A stretch of 64,000 nt of DNA from Deltaproteobacteria bacterium (GTDB lineage: Bacteria; Desulfobacterota; Syntrophia; Syntrophales; UBA2210). Below, one piece after another: positions 63,526 to 64,000 of this stretch. Location of the stretch: the NCBI GenBank assembly GCA_016933965.1, contig JAFGTS010000045.1:1-64000 (forward strand). The letters are read 5' to 3'. Position 1 is the first letter of the stretch; every line of letters starts with the position of its first letter. The notes below the pieces were generated by a model, which worked only from the letters and a program-made list of their open reading frames with translations, had not been told where the DNA came from and did no database searches. Both the position numbers and the translations under genes were made by a program.

Positions 63526-63858
63526 GTGGCCATGGTCATCGGAACGGGAATAATCGAGCTCCACATAGCCGAATGCCGGTCGCTCAAGGAAAAAAGATCG
63601 GTAGTGAAAAAGATCATCGGCAGGGCCCGGAACAGTTTCAACGTGTCGATCGCCGAGGTCGGATTCCAGGACAGCTGGAAGCGCGCGCTGATCGGGTTCT
63701 GCATGGCCGGTAATGACCGTGCGTTCATTAATTCGAAGATGGACAAGCTCGTGCAGTTTGTCGAGAATATGAACGTTGCCGATATCATCGGGTCTCACAT
63801 GGAAATCACCAGCATGTCGGACCTGATGGACGGTATGGATGAGCGTTATGAGTTTTAA
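63526..63858 (+). CDS. DUF503/YlxP-like protein
   Basis: The 110-residue protein begins [38 protein letters not shown], which matches the DUF503 (YlxP) family found between infB and rbfA in many bacteria. The YlxP group is linked to ribosome assembly, but its function is unproven. Starts are a GTG at 63526 or an ATG at 63532. Its end overlaps rbfA by 11 bases. Confidence 0.87.
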   Translation: MAMVIGTGIIELHIAECRSLKEKRSVVKKIIGRARNSFNVSIAEVGFQDSWKRALIGFCMAGNDRAFINSKMDKLVQFVENMNVADIIGSHMEITSMSDLMDGMDERYEF

Positions 63859-64000
63859 ACGGGCTGATCGGGTTGCCGACCTGATCAAATCGGAAATAGC
63901 AGATATCATTCTGCGGCAGGTGGGTGACCCGCGGGTTCAGCATGTCACGGTGACCGGCGTGGAGGTGTCAAGCGACCTCAAGACGGCGAAACTGTATTTT
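63848..64000 (+). CDS. rbfA: Ribosome-binding factor A, N-terminal part (truncated by window edge)
   Basis: The first 51 codons begin [20 protein letters not shown] and continue with [25 protein letters not shown], a typical RbfA start. RbfA binds 16S rRNA near the 5' helix during 30S maturation. It starts inside the DUF503 stop region. The remaining part lies outside the window. Confidence 0.93.
   Translation, partial: MSFKRADRVADLIKSEIADIILRQVGDPRVQHVTVTGVEVSSDLKTAKLYF

Noticed and set aside
1-64000. CRISPR arrays, IS elements, phage genes
   Set aside because: No regularly spaced repeats, no transposase or phage structural protein was found; repeats seen are the tRNA duplication, the palindromic intergenic family and the PAS units.

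Overview
The window reads as chromosome of an anaerobic, Gram-negative bacterium, most likely a syntrophic or fermentative member of the Desulfobacterota (former Deltaproteobacteria, Syntrophus/Smithella-like). This is inferred from gene content: a tungstate transporter, selA, a molybdenum-cofactor guanylyltransferase, an OFA-family organic-anion transporter, phosphotransbutyrylase/butyrate kinase, an ADP-forming acyl-CoA synthetase alpha subunit, a bacterioferritin, and proteobacterial order in the prfA-prmC and rimP-nusA-infB-rbfA blocks. No 16S gene is present, so the assignment is tentative.

Region 1 (1-9.4 kb) is a compact genomic island. The 3' part of a tRNA-Val(CAC) gene at the left edge is repeated, 72 bp with one mismatch, at 9326-9397, and the two copies bracket six genes but no integrase. 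The cargo is a 3-ketodihydrosphingosine-reductase-like SDR, a TetR regulator with a clear palindromic operator, a sterol-carrier-protein-2 domain fused to a fold-type III PLP decarboxylase, a sphingosine-1-phosphate-lyase-like fold-type I PLP enzyme, and a HyuB/HyuA pair. Lipid-binding and sphingoid-type enzymes occurring together suggest metabolism of a long-chain amino compound. This is the best candidate in the window for an undescribed system.

Region 2 (9.7-24.9 kb) holds a DEAD-box helicase, a Lys/Glu-rich small protein next to a bacterioferritin, tupABC, a TtuA/Ncs6-like thiolase, a 34-residue membrane protein, an RND exporter, an EamA exporter, azlCD, an iron-type alcohol dehydrogenase, mobA and an OFA transporter. 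Tungstate uptake and MobA fit a lifestyle based on tungsten/molybdenum oxidoreductases.

Region 3 (25-46.7 kb) is mostly minus strand: an acidic lipoprotein with calcium-loop-like repeats and a VanZ-like protein, a GH3 hexosaminidase (plus strand), a class I-type HMG-CoA reductase paired with a DUF2156 protein, a methyltransferase, a beta-CASP hydrolase with a transglutaminase-like protein, DUF1846, an acyl-CoA synthetase alpha subunit, a thioesterase, a saccharopine-dehydrogenase-like protein, two phosphotransacylases plus butyrate kinase, a triple-PAS diguanylate cyclase, an M29 aminopeptidase and peptide deformylase. A family of imperfect palindromic intergenic repeats recurs at 21.5, 25.0 and 42.4 kb.

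Region 4 (46.9-64 kb) is plus-strand housekeeping: a HemW-like radical SAM protein, selA, an RluD-type pseudouridine synthase, pgeF, rho, rpmE, prfA, prmC, murA, hisD, tRNA-Gly(CCC), rimP, nusA, infB, a DUF503 protein and the start of rbfA. A structured, promoter-preceded segment lies upstream of rho.
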